Assembly: GCF_014696875.1 (NCBI RefSeq)
Contig: NZ_JACJQV010000196.1
Span: 1 to 45,826 of the forward strand
DNA length: 45,826 nucleotides
Direction: 5' to 3'
Origin: Microcystis wesenbergii FACHB-1317
Lineage (GTDB): Bacteria > Cyanobacteriota > Cyanobacteriia > Cyanobacteriales > Microcystaceae
Positions 17,585 through 25,389 of the stretch are shown piece by piece (position 1 is the stretch's first letter; each line of letters starts with the position of its first letter). The notes under the pieces were generated by a model. It was given only the letters and a program-made list of their open reading frames with translations, had not been told where the DNA came from and ran no database searches. A program made the position numbers and the translations under genes.

Positions 17585-17926
17585 TTACCAATTGTCTGCT
17601 TCTTCAAGAACTTGTGCTGAATCATACCAAACTTCTACATCTAAATCTGCCAGATAGGAAAGGGCATTTTCTATCCCTTGGGAGTTGCCTTGTAGTTGTA
17701 GATCGAACCAGCCATCTTGATTATTATTGGCAGCTAACAAAGCGGAAAATATATTCACTTTTAGACCAGGAAAAGACCCTAAACGTGCTATGATTGGCTC
17801 GTTAATATATTGTTTAGGAATCCGAATTTTTATTCTTCGGGACGTGGGGCGATCGAGTCCAGATTGATCGAGATGTAAGTCACTTTGGGGATGATTAATA
17901 GTTTGCCATTGAGGTTGATTGTCCAT
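17585..17926 (-). CDS. NIL-domain protein of the sulfate operon
   Basis: The protein has 113 residues. The region about 31-105 (RIKIRIPKQYINEPIIARLG, ... VNIFSALLAANNNQDGWFDL, ... ALSYLADLDVEVW) matches the NIL domain, an ACT-like ligand-binding fold found at the end of methionine-importer ATPases and in ferredoxin-fused proteins. Stand-alone NIL genes placed between sbpA and cysT are common in cyanobacteria. A sulfur-sensing role for the transporter is plausible but inferred. It starts 11 bases after sbpA. Confidence 0.88.
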   Translation of the reverse strand: MDNQPQWQTINHPQSDLHLDQSGLDRPTSRRIKIRIPKQYINEPIIARLGSFPGLKVNIFSALLAANNNQDGWFDLQLQGNSQGIENALSYLADLDVEVWYDSAQVLEEADNW

Positions 17927-17937
17927 GGTTTTTCTCC

Positions 17938-18981
17938 TTAAGATTTACCAGCTTTAGTCAAAATTTTATCGAAGACGGCTCCACTATCAAAGAATTGTTT
18001 TTGTACCTGATCCCAACCGCCTAAATCCTGTACGGTAAAGAGATTTTTTATCTGAGGAAATTTACTCTCAAACTCTTTAACTACCGTCGGTTCAACGGGA
18101 CGAAAACCCACCTGAGCAAATTCTCTTTGGGCTGCGGGAGTAAATAAAAACTGCACAAAAGCCTCGGCCACTTTTCTCGTACCTTTTTTATCCACATTGG
18201 CATCAACAACCGCCACGGGATTATCAATAGAAATATTGTAATCGGTGGGAACAGTGTAGGACAACTTCTCGCCTTTTTGGTTAGCGAGAATCATCTCATT
18301 TTCGTAATTAATCAGCACATTTCCCTGGCCTTGTTTAAAAAATACATCACTAGATTCGCGAGCATCTCTAGGTAAAACTGGCGCATTTTTAAACACTTTT
18401 TCGACAAAAGTTTGCGCCGCTTGTTCACTGCCTCCCGCTTGCGTCACCGAACCCCAAAGAGCGAGAAAATTCCAGCGCGCTCCGCCAGAAGTCTTGGGAT
18501 TAGCGGTAATAACTTTAATATTATCCTTGGCTAAATCTGACCATTTATTAATTTTAATATTGGCATCACGAGGAACAAAAGCCACTACAGATTTATGAAC
18601 AATAGAGTCATTGGTTGCTTCTTTTTCCCAACCGGGTTGAATTAATCCCGCTTGCTCAATTTTCTTGGTATCCAAAGCTAAAGCCAACGCTACCACATCC
18701 GCTTCTAAACCATCGATAACGGCGCGAGTTTGGGAACCAGAACCACCATAACTCTGTTCAAAAGTTACTTTTTGCCCCGTTTTTTCTTGCCATTCCTCGA
18801 CAAATTTAGGAATGATTTTTTCGTAGGCACTTTGGGTAACAGCATAGGAAACAAGCGTCACAGTCACGGGTTTTTGGCTGTCATTGCCGCTATTGGTGGG
18901 GGATGGGGTGCAAGATGCCAGCATTCCTCCAGTCAGGACAGTTGCCATGAGTAGGGATAAACAAGACTGGGATGACGGCAT
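17938..18981 (-). CDS. sbpA: Sulfate-binding lipoprotein
   Basis: Periplasmic substrate-binding protein of the sulfate importer. The protein has 347 residues. A lipoprotein signal ends in the lipobox LASC with C23. Family motifs include TLVSYAVTQSAYEKIIPKF, EQSYGGSGSQTRAVIDG, ITANPKTSGGARWNFLALWG and VLINYENEMILA. It is the first gene of the sulfate operon, divergent from a Crp-type regulator across a 170-base spacer that should hold both promoters. Confidence 0.96.
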   Translation of the reverse strand: MPSSQSCLSLLMATVLTGGMLASCTPSPTNSGNDSQKPVTVTLVSYAVTQSAYEKIIPKFVEEWQEKTGQKVTFEQSYGGSGSQTRAVIDGLEADVVALALALDTKKIEQAGLIQPGWEKEATNDSIVHKSVVAFVPRDANIKINKWSDLAKDNIKVITANPKTSGGARWNFLALWGSVTQAGGSEQAAQTFVEKVFKNAPVLPRDARESSDVFFKQGQGNVLINYENEMILANQKGEKLSYTVPTDYNISIDNPVAVVDANVDKKGTRKVAEAFVQFLFTPAAQREFAQVGFRPVEPTVVKEFESKFPQIKNLFTVQDLGGWDQVQKQFFDSGAVFDKILTKAGKS

Positions 18982-19151
18982 CGGCGGCGCTCCTAAGATT
19001 TACTCTGAGGTTGTATCTGTTTTCAGGTCTGCTTTAATCCTACAGCACAGGAAACAAAATTTCAATACATTTATAAAACAAATTGGGAATAAGGCGATAA
19101 CAAGGGAAACTGTGAGAAGATAAAATCAGTGCTACATCTAGGTTTGAGACT

Positions 19152-19931
19152 ATGGGCAAGAGCGTCAAGGCCAAAAAAACAACCCTCCTACAACAACTGA
19201 TTAACCAGAGTTTTCTCTTTCGCGGACTAGAGGAAGCTTGGTTAAGTCAGTATCTCGATGCCGACAATCTCAAGCTAGAGAGGCTATTTTCCAATCGTCC
19301 CGTCTATACGGCTTTTCTCCCCGATGAATTTCTAGATGTTTTGTATGTGATTTTGGATGAGGGTGTAATCGTCGTCCGCAGCACTCCCCTCGACCGGATT
19401 ATTGCCATTAGCTACCCCGGTGGCTGTTTTGGCATGAGGAGTTTACCCTTTAGTTATGGTTTAGCCAGTCGCGCCTTTCCCTGTTTGGTGGAATCCTATA
19501 AAACTACCCACGTCCTGAAAATTCCCCTATCGGCCCTAGAAAAGATTTACAACGATAACGAAAGTTTTCGTCAACGGTACTGTTTTTTATTTGAATTACA
19601 GCAAAAATTCGAGTATCATTTGCTTAATTGCAGTAGCTATCCACCCCAAGCTGTAGCCACTTTACTGAGAGCTTTAATCTATCAAGAAAGAGAATTAGGC
19701 AGTCAACCAGATGCCGAAAATATCTATACTTTTGATTTATCCGTCGATGTGATTGCTCGCGCTTGTCAACTCAATCAACGCACCGTCGAACAGGTATTAA
19801 AAGGATTGCAAAACGTGGGACTAATTGCCTCAGAATCGACGGGGGATTTAATTCGAGTACTGGATGCCGAGGGTTTAAAAGAAGTTTACAGTGCCACCAG
19901 AGATAAAGTTAATTGGTGGCCCCTAAGATAA
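19152..19931 (+). CDS. Crp/Fnr family transcriptional regulator, CysR-like candidate
   Basis: The protein has 259 residues. Residues 15-150 form a degenerate cyclic-nucleotide-binding-type barrel (VLYVILDEGVIVVRSTPLDR, ISYPGGCFGMRSLPFSYG), then a dimer helix and a C-terminal winged helix with DVIARACQLNQRTVEQVLKG (about 205-225) as recognition region. It is divergent from sbpA. In Synechococcus, CysR, a Crp-family protein, sits beside the sulfate genes and activates sulfur-starvation genes, so a sulfate-operon role is likely by position. Orthology to CysR was not tested. Confidence 0.75.
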   Translation: MGKSVKAKKTTLLQQLINQSFLFRGLEEAWLSQYLDADNLKLERLFSNRPVYTAFLPDEFLDVLYVILDEGVIVVRSTPLDRIIAISYPGGCFGMRSLPFSYGLASRAFPCLVESYKTTHVLKIPLSALEKIYNDNESFRQRYCFLFELQQKFEYHLLNCSSYPPQAVATLLRALIYQERELGSQPDAENIYTFDLSVDVIARACQLNQRTVEQVLKGLQNVGLIASESTGDLIRVLDAEGLKEVYSATRDKVNWWPLR

Positions 19932-19950
19932 GTAGGTTTGGCCCTATTTA

Positions 19951-20628
19951 TTATTGCCATTGACAGCGCTTTAAGGCATCTTCGGCAGCCGCTTTGGTGG
20001 CATCCTGTTTCCGTTTACCTTTACCTGTACCATAGAGAAGGTTATTAACCCGCACTTCAGCAGTAAATTCCCTAGCGTGGGGGAGTCCGGTAACATCAAT
20101 GATCGCATATTCTGGATTAGAGGCGAAATTGGCCAGCGCCCACTGTTGAAAGAGATTTTTGGCATCGATAAAAGATGGCGATTCCGATTGTTGAGAGACT
20201 AAATGAGAGGCTACAGGGATAAAAAGCCCGTGCAGATAGTTTTTAACCGCATTTAACCCCGAATCTAGATAATAAGCCCCAATTATCGCTTCAAAAGTGT
20301 CCGCTAATAGGGTAGGATTTGATCGCCCCCGATCTTTAATTGCCCCCTTACCTAAACGCATTAACTCCCCCAGGCCGATTTCAAAGCCCAATTGCGCTAA
20401 TTGTTCTTCTTTGACCAAATTTGACCGCAAACGGGTTAATTCTGCCTCGTTCATGGCGGGATATTTTTGATACAATAGTTCGCCCACCAAAAAAGCCAAA
20501 ATCGCATCGCCCAAAAATTCTAGGCGCTCGTTATTTTCCGTCAATTCCGACTGTTCATTGACATAGGAACGATGGGTTAAAGCTTGGGTGAGAAGGAGAG
20601 CATTTTGAAAAGGAGGCAAACAAGACAT
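19951..20628 (-). CDS. rnc: Ribonuclease III
   Basis: Double-strand-specific RNA endonuclease. The protein has 225 residues. The RNase III domain has the signature NERLEFLGDAILAFLVGELL with the Mg-binding acidic residues, plus LLADTFEAIIGAYYLDSG with the second acidic pair. The C-terminal dsRNA-binding domain runs from FIDAKNLFQQWALANF to GKGKRKQDATKAAAEDALK. The frame stays open 65 codons further upstream, but ATG 20628 is preceded by AGGAGGC-like sequence (GCCTCCTTT on the plus strand), fits the family and leaves room for the divergent neighbour. Confidence 0.95.
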   Translation of the reverse strand: MSCLPPFQNALLLTQALTHRSYVNEQSELTENNERLEFLGDAILAFLVGELLYQKYPAMNEAELTRLRSNLVKEEQLAQLGFEIGLGELMRLGKGAIKDRGRSNPTLLADTFEAIIGAYYLDSGLNAVKNYLHGLFIPVASHLVSQQSESPSFIDAKNLFQQWALANFASNPEYAIIDVTGLPHAREFTAEVRVNNLLYGTGKGKRKQDATKAAAEDALKRCQWQ

Positions 20629-20686
20629 TACAGAAATGATCAAGTCAAGAGCATTTCTTATCTTAATCCGACCCCACCCCGAATAG

Positions 20687-21253
20687 ATGAGACGAACGAT
20701 GCTTTTTTTACTGTTTTTTCCGGCTAGTTTAGGCATAATCTCCCAAATCTTCTCACCGGAAAACCTATCCGCTGCTATTCTTGCCCTAGGTACCCTGGGG
20801 ATGTGTATGGAACAGGCACGCATGGCAGCGGTGGACTTGGGAGAAATTGCCCAATTTCAGCAAAAAACCAGCGATCCTCGCCTCGATCGCTTTTTTATCG
20901 TCACAATTAGTACAATTGTTTTAGAATTATCGGGCTTTTATCTGGCTGCCCTCTGGATAGGATGGGGAGCTTTAATAGTTTTAGTTAGTCAAATTTGGTT
21001 TCATTGTTTAGCCAAAATTCAACTGCAGCCAAGCACAGAAAAAATCATTGACCATGGCATAGTGCCACGTTTACCCATCTTACTCGCCGACGGAATCGGC
21101 ATAATCTTCGTGGCTTTCTGGTTAGCCAAAATCGCTCCCCTAATTATGGCCATAACTTTAACGACAATGTTATTAATCTACGGCTCTATTAAGTATCTTT
21201 TCAGAACTGGGGAGGGGGGAGAAAGTAACCTCCAGAGGCGGCAATCCCTATAA
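20687..21253 (+). CDS. Conserved hypothetical membrane protein
   Basis: The protein has 188 residues and about five hydrophobic segments: LFLLFFPASLGIISQIF, SAAILALGTLGMCM, ISTIVLELSGFYLAALWIGW with ALIVLVSQIWF, LPILLADGIGIIFVAFWLA and PLIMAITLTTMLLIYG. It resembles uncharacterised cyanobacterial proteins; I recognise no functional domain. The start may be 20687 or the ATG four codons later (20699). It is divergent from rnc with a spacer of 58 bases. Confidence 0.7.
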   Translation: MRRTMLFLLFFPASLGIISQIFSPENLSAAILALGTLGMCMEQARMAAVDLGEIAQFQQKTSDPRLDRFFIVTISTIVLELSGFYLAALWIGWGALIVLVSQIWFHCLAKIQLQPSTEKIIDHGIVPRLPILLADGIGIIFVAFWLAKIAPLIMAITLTTMLLIYGSIKYLFRTGEGGESNLQRRQSL

Positions 21254-21481
21254 ATGGGCGCTCAGAGACTCTGACGCAGTTTAAATTCAGTACAGCTTAC
21301 CACAACCGACAGCGAGGCGAGTGGCACCAGTGGGTATTTTATCGAATAAAAAAGATATTTCAGGTTAAAAATGAAATAAAAAGCGTAAATAAGCTTAAAT
21401 ATGCTCTTTAATGCCTAATTATAGGCTTGTTTAAGTGATGACAAGCTAATTATCCTCTAGTCTTCGTTAAAAATTAATTAG

Positions 21482-21497
21482 TAATTATTCTCAATTA
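21482..21497. promoter_or_regulatory. Fur-box-like site, distal, isiA upstream region
   Basis: TAATTATTCTCAATTA contains the ATTGAGAATAATT core of Fur sites on the other strand. Exactly the same 16 bases lie upstream of feoA at 35223-35238. Fur control of isiA is established in cyanobacteria; occupancy of this site is inferred. Confidence 0.6.
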
Positions 21498-21628
21498 TTT
21501 GAGGCGATTACTCTAGCTGCGATCCAAGATTCATGCTGAAAAGCCTTGATTGTCAAAGGCTGATCAGGCTAAAAATACTGAGGCATCAAAGGATACCGAG
21601 CAACTGTAACAATTCTTAACTTGACTTT

Positions 21629-21646
21629 ATTGAGAATTATTCTAGA
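21629..21646. promoter_or_regulatory. Fur-box-like site, proximal to isiA promoter
   Basis: ATTGAGAATTATTCTAGA is close to the classical Fur palindrome (GAGAATTATTCTC). It lies 23 bases upstream of a TATAAT hexamer at 21669-21674 and 67 bases before the isiA start, a position suited to repression when iron is replete. Confidence 0.65.
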
Positions 21647-21668
21647 CTAAGACTTAAAGCTTATTGCA

Positions 21669-21674
21669 TATAAT
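21669..21674 (+). promoter_or_regulatory. Candidate -10 element of isiA
   Basis: TATAAT occurs 39 bases upstream of the isiA ATG. No good -35 hexamer is seen at 17 bases, as expected for a promoter under strong regulatory control. The proximal Fur-like site is directly upstream. Confidence 0.4.
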
Positions 21675-21712
21675 TATTAATAAGCTTGGTTCTATTTCCG
21701 TTAAAAGATGCC

Positions 21713-22741
21713 ATGCAGACCTACGATAATCCTCAGATCGAATACGACTGGTGGGCAGGAAATGCCCGTTTTGCCGATAAATCAGGCTTATTTATCGTTG
21801 CTCACGTTGCTCAAGCTGCTTTAATCGCTTTTTGGGCAGGAGCCTTCACCTTATTTGAAATTTCCCAGTATCGCCCCGATATAGCCATGGCAGAACAGGG
21901 CTTAATTTTACTGCCGCACCTGGCCACTTTAGGCTTTGGAGTTGGAGAAAAGGGGCAAATCATTGATATCTATCCCTTTTTCGTGATTGGCTCAATTCAT
22001 CTGATTTCTTCGGCAGTTTTGGGAGCAGGAGCCTTATTTCACCTGTTAAGAGTCCCAGAAACCCTGAAAGATTCCTCCGGTCCAGGGAAAAAATTCCATT
22101 TCGATTGGAGTGAACCCCGACAATTAGGAGTTATTCTCGGTCATCACCTGCTCTTTTTAGGTATAGCTGCATTATTGTTAGTGGCCAAAGCTATGTACTG
22201 GGGGGGATTATACGACGCAACTATCGGCGCTGTCCGAGTCGTTAGTGAACCAACCCTCGATCCTTGGGTTATCTATGGCTATCAAACCCACTTTGCTACT
22301 GTGGACAATCTCGAAGATTTAGTCGGTGGTCATATCTACGTCGGTTTAATGTTAATTGGGGGCGGTATCTGGCATATTATCGTTCCCCCGCTTAAATGGG
22401 CGAGAAATGTGCTGATTTTCTCTGGAGAAGCCATTTTATCCTATTCTTTGGGCGGAATTGCCCTAGCTGGTTTCGTGGCCGCCTATTTCTGTGGGGTAAA
22501 TACCCTCGCTTATCCAGTCGAATTTTACGGGCCAATTTTAGAAGTGAAGTTAGGAATTGCTCCCTACTTTGCCGACACGGTGAAATTGCCCTTTGGAGTA
22601 CATACGGCGCGCTGTTGGTTAGCTAATGCCCACTTTTTTCTCGCTTTCTTCTTTTTACAAGGTCATCTCTGGCACGCTTTACGCGCGATGGGTTTTGACT
22701 TTAAACGAGTAGAAAAAGCCTTAAATGCGATAGAAGCCTAG
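21713..22741 (+). CDS. isiA: Iron-stress-induced chlorophyll-binding protein IsiA (CP43')
   Basis: Thylakoid antenna protein that forms rings around photosystem I and quenches energy under iron limitation. The protein has 342 residues, matching the known length. It starts [20 protein letters not shown] at ATG 21713; an upstream in-frame TTG is ignored. Six transmembrane helices and the His residues that ligate chlorophyll (for example [31 protein letters not shown]-like loops and [17 protein letters not shown]) are present. It lacks the large lumenal loop of CP43. First gene of the isi operon; followed by a strong hairpin, a zinc-ribbon ORF and isiB. Confidence 0.97.
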   Translation: MQTYDNPQIEYDWWAGNARFADKSGLFIVAHVAQAALIAFWAGAFTLFEISQYRPDIAMAEQGLILLPHLATLGFGVGEKGQIIDIYPFFVIGSIHLISSAVLGAGALFHLLRVPETLKDSSGPGKKFHFDWSEPRQLGVILGHHLLFLGIAALLLVAKAMYWGGLYDATIGAVRVVSEPTLDPWVIYGYQTHFATVDNLEDLVGGHIYVGLMLIGGGIWHIIVPPLKWARNVLIFSGEAILSYSLGGIALAGFVAAYFCGVNTLAYPVEFYGPILEVKLGIAPYFADTVKLPFGVHTARCWLANAHFFLAFFFLQGHLWHALRAMGFDFKRVEKALNAIEA

Positions 22742-22750
22742 TTTTTTTGA

Positions 22751-22788
22751 GGAAAATTAGGATAAATTATCGATTTTCCTAATTTTCC
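22751..22788. terminator. Hairpin after isiA
   Basis: GGAAAATTAGG (22751-22761) is perfectly complementary to CCTAATTTTCC (22778-22788) around a 16-base loop, ten bases after the isiA stop. It could be a partial terminator or an mRNA 3' stabiliser that makes isiA transcripts more abundant than isiAB ones, as reported in other cyanobacteria. Confidence 0.65.
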
Positions 22789-22817
22789 CCGCTGATCAAT
22801 CTTTCTAACTGTCCCTT

Positions 22818-22976
22818 ATGCCTTACTGTACCTGTTGTAACACCAAATTGCTGCATCACATTGGACGCTCTCGCTCTTATTGGTACTGTAGTTCTTGCCG
22901 GCAGGAAATGCCAGTTTCAGAGGGAGAAAACTGTAATCAGGGGCTTTATTCCCTATCAAGGAGAATTAAGAGTTAA
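22818..22976 (+). CDS. Small zinc-ribbon protein between isiA and isiB
   Basis: A 52-residue ORF, ATG 22818 to TAA 22974. It starts MPYCTCCNTKLLHHIGRSRS and continues YWYCSSCRQEMPVSEG; the pairs C4/C7 (or C6/C7) and C24/C27 form a compact zinc-ribbon arrangement. The pattern of a CxxC, basic linker, YWxCxxCxQEMP resembles small conserved cyanobacterial proteins. It is on the coding strand, 31 bases upstream of isiB. It is easily missed because a longer overlapping frame of isiB extends into it. No biochemical role is known; regulation with isiAB is inferred. Confidence 0.7.
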   Translation: MPYCTCCNTKLLHHIGRSRSYWYCSSCRQEMPVSEGENCNQGLYSLSRRIKS

Positions 22977-23007
22977 ACTCACTTATTTCGCAACAAGGAC
23001 AAATTTT

Positions 23008-23520
23008 ATGGCAAAAATTGGCTTATTTTTTGGCACGCAAACCGGCAAAACCGAAACGGTGGCGGAAATGATTCAGAAAGAATTTGGAGGTGAGGCAATT
23101 GTAGAATTACACGATATCTCCTCCGCTTCTACCGAGGATTTTGCCCCCTACGATGCCCTGATTATCGGTTGTCCCACCTGGAATATCGGCGAATTACAAA
23201 GCGATTGGGAGGGTTTTTACGATGAATTGGATGACATTGATTTCGTCTCCAAAAAGGTCGCCTATTTCGGGATGGGGGATCAAATCGGTTATGCGGATAA
23301 CTTTCAAGATGCTCTGGGGATACTGGAAGAAAAAATCGCCTCCCTGGGGGGTAAAACCGTCGGTTACTGGCCGACAGAAGGTTACGATTTTAACGAGTCG
23401 AAAGCCCTAAAAAATGGCAAATTTGTCGGTTTAGCCCTCGATGAAGACAACCAATCCGATTTAACTGAACAACGGATCAAAACCTGGGTCGCGGGACTTA
23501 AGGGCGAATTTGGCGTTTAG
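23008..23520 (+). CDS. isiB: Flavodoxin IsiB
   Basis: FMN electron carrier that replaces ferredoxin when iron is scarce. The protein has 170 residues. The FMN phosphate loop is GLFFGTQTGKTETVAEMIQ (residues 5-23), with the aromatic flavin-sandwich loops CPTWNIGELQSDWEGFY and GMGDQIGYADNFQDALG. Long-chain type, as in other cyanobacteria. The frame remains open upstream to 22861, but ATG 23008 gives the canonical MAKIGLFFGTQ start. Confidence 0.98.
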   Translation: MAKIGLFFGTQTGKTETVAEMIQKEFGGEAIVELHDISSASTEDFAPYDALIIGCPTWNIGELQSDWEGFYDELDDIDFVSKKVAYFGMGDQIGYADNFQDALGILEEKIASLGGKTVGYWPTEGYDFNESKALKNGKFVGLALDEDNQSDLTEQRIKTWVAGLKGEFGV

Positions 23521-23529
23521 TTAGCTATC

Positions 23530-23556
23530 AATCAGTTATCAGTTATCAGTTATCAG
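23530..23556. repeat. Heptamer repeat (CAGTTAT)3
   Basis: Three to four copies of the CAGTTAT heptamer lie between isiB and isiC, the same unit as the 11-copy array at 955-1036. Confidence 0.85.
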
Positions 23557-23652
23557 TGAATAGTATTAAGTGGCTAGTTCGCAGCTTTCTTTTCACCAAT
23601 TACTGATTACTGTTTACTGATCACTGAAAAATCCCCTATATCCTTGATTATT

Positions 23653-24396
23653 ATGTCTCGATTACCTGATGCAGTTTGGATTAATGTTAACCCCAGTTTT
23701 CGCCGTTTTGATCGCCCGGTGTTGGATTTTTTAGCCAGGGAAGTTGCGATCGCTGATTGGCAATACTGTCAATCTCTTGATCAGCCAGCTTCTCTTGATA
23801 TTGCCTTGGTATTAATACAAGATTACCTGAAACAATGCGAGCGACCGCTGCATTTAGTCGGCCACGGCACGGGGGGATTAGTAGGATTACTGTATGCGCG
23901 TCGTTATCCGGAAAGGGTAAAATCCTTAACTTTGCTCTCTGTGGGAGTCTATCCGGCGATCGATTGGCAAGCTCATTATTATGTGCTATCAAAATTACTG
24001 CCTTGTTCTCGTCAAACTTTGCTCAATCAATCGGTTCACAATCTTTTTGGTCATCAATCCTGCGCTTTAACCCAAGAATATCGCTATCTTTTGGAAGAGG
24101 ATTTATTATTGTCCCTTTCTCCCCATAATCTCTATCAGAATGCCCATTTCGCCCCGGGGACAGTTCCCGTACCCCTGTTAGTCTGTGGAGGAGATATCGA
24201 TACGATTATCGATCGGCATTTATTGCAGGGATGGCAACCCTGGTTAAAGTCAGGCGATCGCATTTGGAGTTGTCACAAAGGGCGTTATTTTTTTCACTAT
24301 TCCCACCCCTACAGCGTCAGTCAAGAGATTTTTAGTTTCTGGCGATCTCTAGTTCCACAGGAATTTCTTTCTGAGCAAACTGTAATTATTCCTTAA
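23653..24396 (+). CDS. isiC: Alpha/beta-hydrolase-fold protein IsiC
   Basis: Third gene of the isi operon, 247 residues from ATG 23653. It has the alpha/beta hydrolase layout: LHLVGHGTGGLVGLLYARRY (nucleophile elbow at 70-75), YPERVKSLTLLSVGVYPAID, and late VPLLVCGGDIDTIIDRH. The elbow reads G-H-G-T-G-G, so glycine stands where the catalytic serine is expected. The final His candidate is in the FHYSHPYS region. It may be non-catalytic or use other chemistry. Co-induction with isiAB under iron stress is known for isiC in related cyanobacteria. Confidence 0.82.
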   Translation: MSRLPDAVWINVNPSFRRFDRPVLDFLAREVAIADWQYCQSLDQPASLDIALVLIQDYLKQCERPLHLVGHGTGGLVGLLYARRYPERVKSLTLLSVGVYPAIDWQAHYYVLSKLLPCSRQTLLNQSVHNLFGHQSCALTQEYRYLLEEDLLLSLSPHNLYQNAHFAPGTVPVPLLVCGGDIDTIIDRHLLQGWQPWLKSGDRIWSCHKGRYFFHYSHPYSVSQEIFSFWRSLVPQEFLSEQTVIIP

Positions 24397-24415
24397 TTGA
24401 CAAAAATCGAGATTT

Positions 24416-24775
24416 ATGTTAAGGCTAATACCGCTCTTTTGTCCGATCGCAATCTGGATAACGCTGCTGTTCTTTTTTACTGCTCTTTTTCTTGCTGTTG
24501 CCCAAGGGCGCCGGCAGTTGCAAAAGCTGCATCGGATTCCCTGTAGTCGCTGTGTTTTTTGTACTGGAGATTATCGCTTGAAATGTGCGGTGCATCCAAT
24601 GCGTGCCTTTTCGGAAGAGGCGATCGATTGTCGGGATTTTGAGCGAGAAATTCAGGAAAATCCCCTTAATTCTCTCCCCTTGCTGACGGTAACTTTTCAC
24701 TGGCTATGGAGTGTGTCTAAGCAGAGTATAGTCAGTCTAAAAAATAGGGGGGATGATTACGGACTCAACCCTTGA
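24416..24775 (+). CDS. Conserved Cys-rich single-span membrane protein
   Basis: The protein has 119 residues. An N-terminal membrane helix (IPLFCPIAIWITLLFFFTAL) is followed by a cysteine motif CSRCVFCTGDYRLKCAVHP and EEAIDCRDFE. The order CxxCxxC, YRLKCAVHP, AIDCRDFE is a conserved pattern of uncharacterised cyanobacterial proteins, and the four to five cysteines could bind metal or an iron-sulfur cluster. It starts 19 bases after isiC, so it is probably part of the iron-stress transcript. Confidence 0.75.
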   Translation: MLRLIPLFCPIAIWITLLFFFTALFLAVAQGRRQLQKLHRIPCSRCVFCTGDYRLKCAVHPMRAFSEEAIDCRDFEREIQENPLNSLPLLTVTFHWLWSVSKQSIVSLKNRGDDYGLNP

Positions 24776-24865
24776 TATACATGGCTTATAGATATTGACA
24801 CAAAATCAAAAAAGGATGCTAGGCTAAAGGAGTCAGGTAAATTGTCTAGAAATGGAGCGTGAATT

Positions 24866-25225
24866 ATGTCAGGAAGAGGTGGATGGCGCGGTGGCGCAGG
24901 ACGTAAAAGAGCGTGGCAAAATGGAGAAACTCAGACTATCCGGGTTCCCATTGCCATTAAAGACCAAATACTCGATTTTAGCCAACAATTAGACCGAGGA
25001 GAGGCATTTTCCCCCAGAGACTTGCCGCTATTGCTAGAGGAAATTCTCGCTCAGTGGGAAGTTAAATGTCAGGAGAACAATAGCGCAGAATGGCAACCAG
25101 TGCGTCAACTATTGGCAGAAATAGAAGCACTACTCGCTCAAGAAACAGAGTTTAAGAGAGGACACGGGAGAAGTAAAGCCCATTGTGGCGTTTTTCGTCA
25201 TTATAACCTAGATTCTGGCTGTTAA
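24866..25225 (+). CDS. Conserved hypothetical protein with GGWRGGAGRK N-terminus
   Basis: The protein has 119 residues. It begins MSGRGGWRGGAGRKRAWQNG, then TQTIRVPIAIKDQILDFSQQ. Short basic proteins with this start followed by TxTIRVP are common in cyanobacteria and resemble ribbon-helix-helix-like regulators, but I recognise no proven function. GGAG at 24854-24857 is a good ribosome site, eight bases before the ATG; TTGACA lies at 24795-24800. The C-terminus (RGHGRSKAHCGVFRHYN) looks atypical and may have been altered. Confidence 0.6.
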   Translation: MSGRGGWRGGAGRKRAWQNGETQTIRVPIAIKDQILDFSQQLDRGEAFSPRDLPLLLEEILAQWEVKCQENNSAEWQPVRQLLAEIEALLAQETEFKRGHGRSKAHCGVFRHYNLDSGC

Positions 25226-25279
25226 GTCGAGAATATCGTCGATAATCCCTGCTTTTAAAACGGGGAAACCTCCAGTTTG

Positions 25280-25311
25280 AGCGGTAAGCTATCAGCGTTG
25301 AGCTTGCCGCT
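25280..25311. terminator. Hairpin followed by T-run
   Basis: AGCGGTAAGCT (25280-25290) pairs with AGCTTGCCGCT (25301-25311), with one G-T pair, and ATTTTTTTC follows at about 25327. It fits a rho-independent terminator on the plus strand, separating the upstream genes from the Zur-type promoter. Confidence 0.5.
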
Positions 25312-25362
25312 AGAGGATTTGAGCGCATTTTTTTCTCAGACATCAGCCCTCCTTTGCTAAAA

Positions 25363-25377
25363 TGATAATGATTATCG
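25363..25377. promoter_or_regulatory. Zur-box-like palindrome
   Basis: TGATAATGATTATCG is a near-perfect 7-1-7 palindrome matching the cyanobacterial Zur consensus TGATAATNATTATCA. It ends 12 bases before the ATG of a truncated threonyl-tRNA synthetase 2. In Anabaena a second ThrRS is Zur-repressed, which supports this reading over a Fur site. Confidence 0.75.
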
Positions 25378-25389
25378 TTTTAACTAGCA

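Noticed and set aside
21686-21712. Longer isiA start at an in-frame TTG
   Set aside because: The ATG at 21713 gives the known 342-residue length and N-terminus.
22861-23007. N-terminal extension of isiB
   Set aside because: The frame is open only because it overlaps the zinc-ribbon ORF in another frame; flavodoxin starts at MAKIGLFFG.
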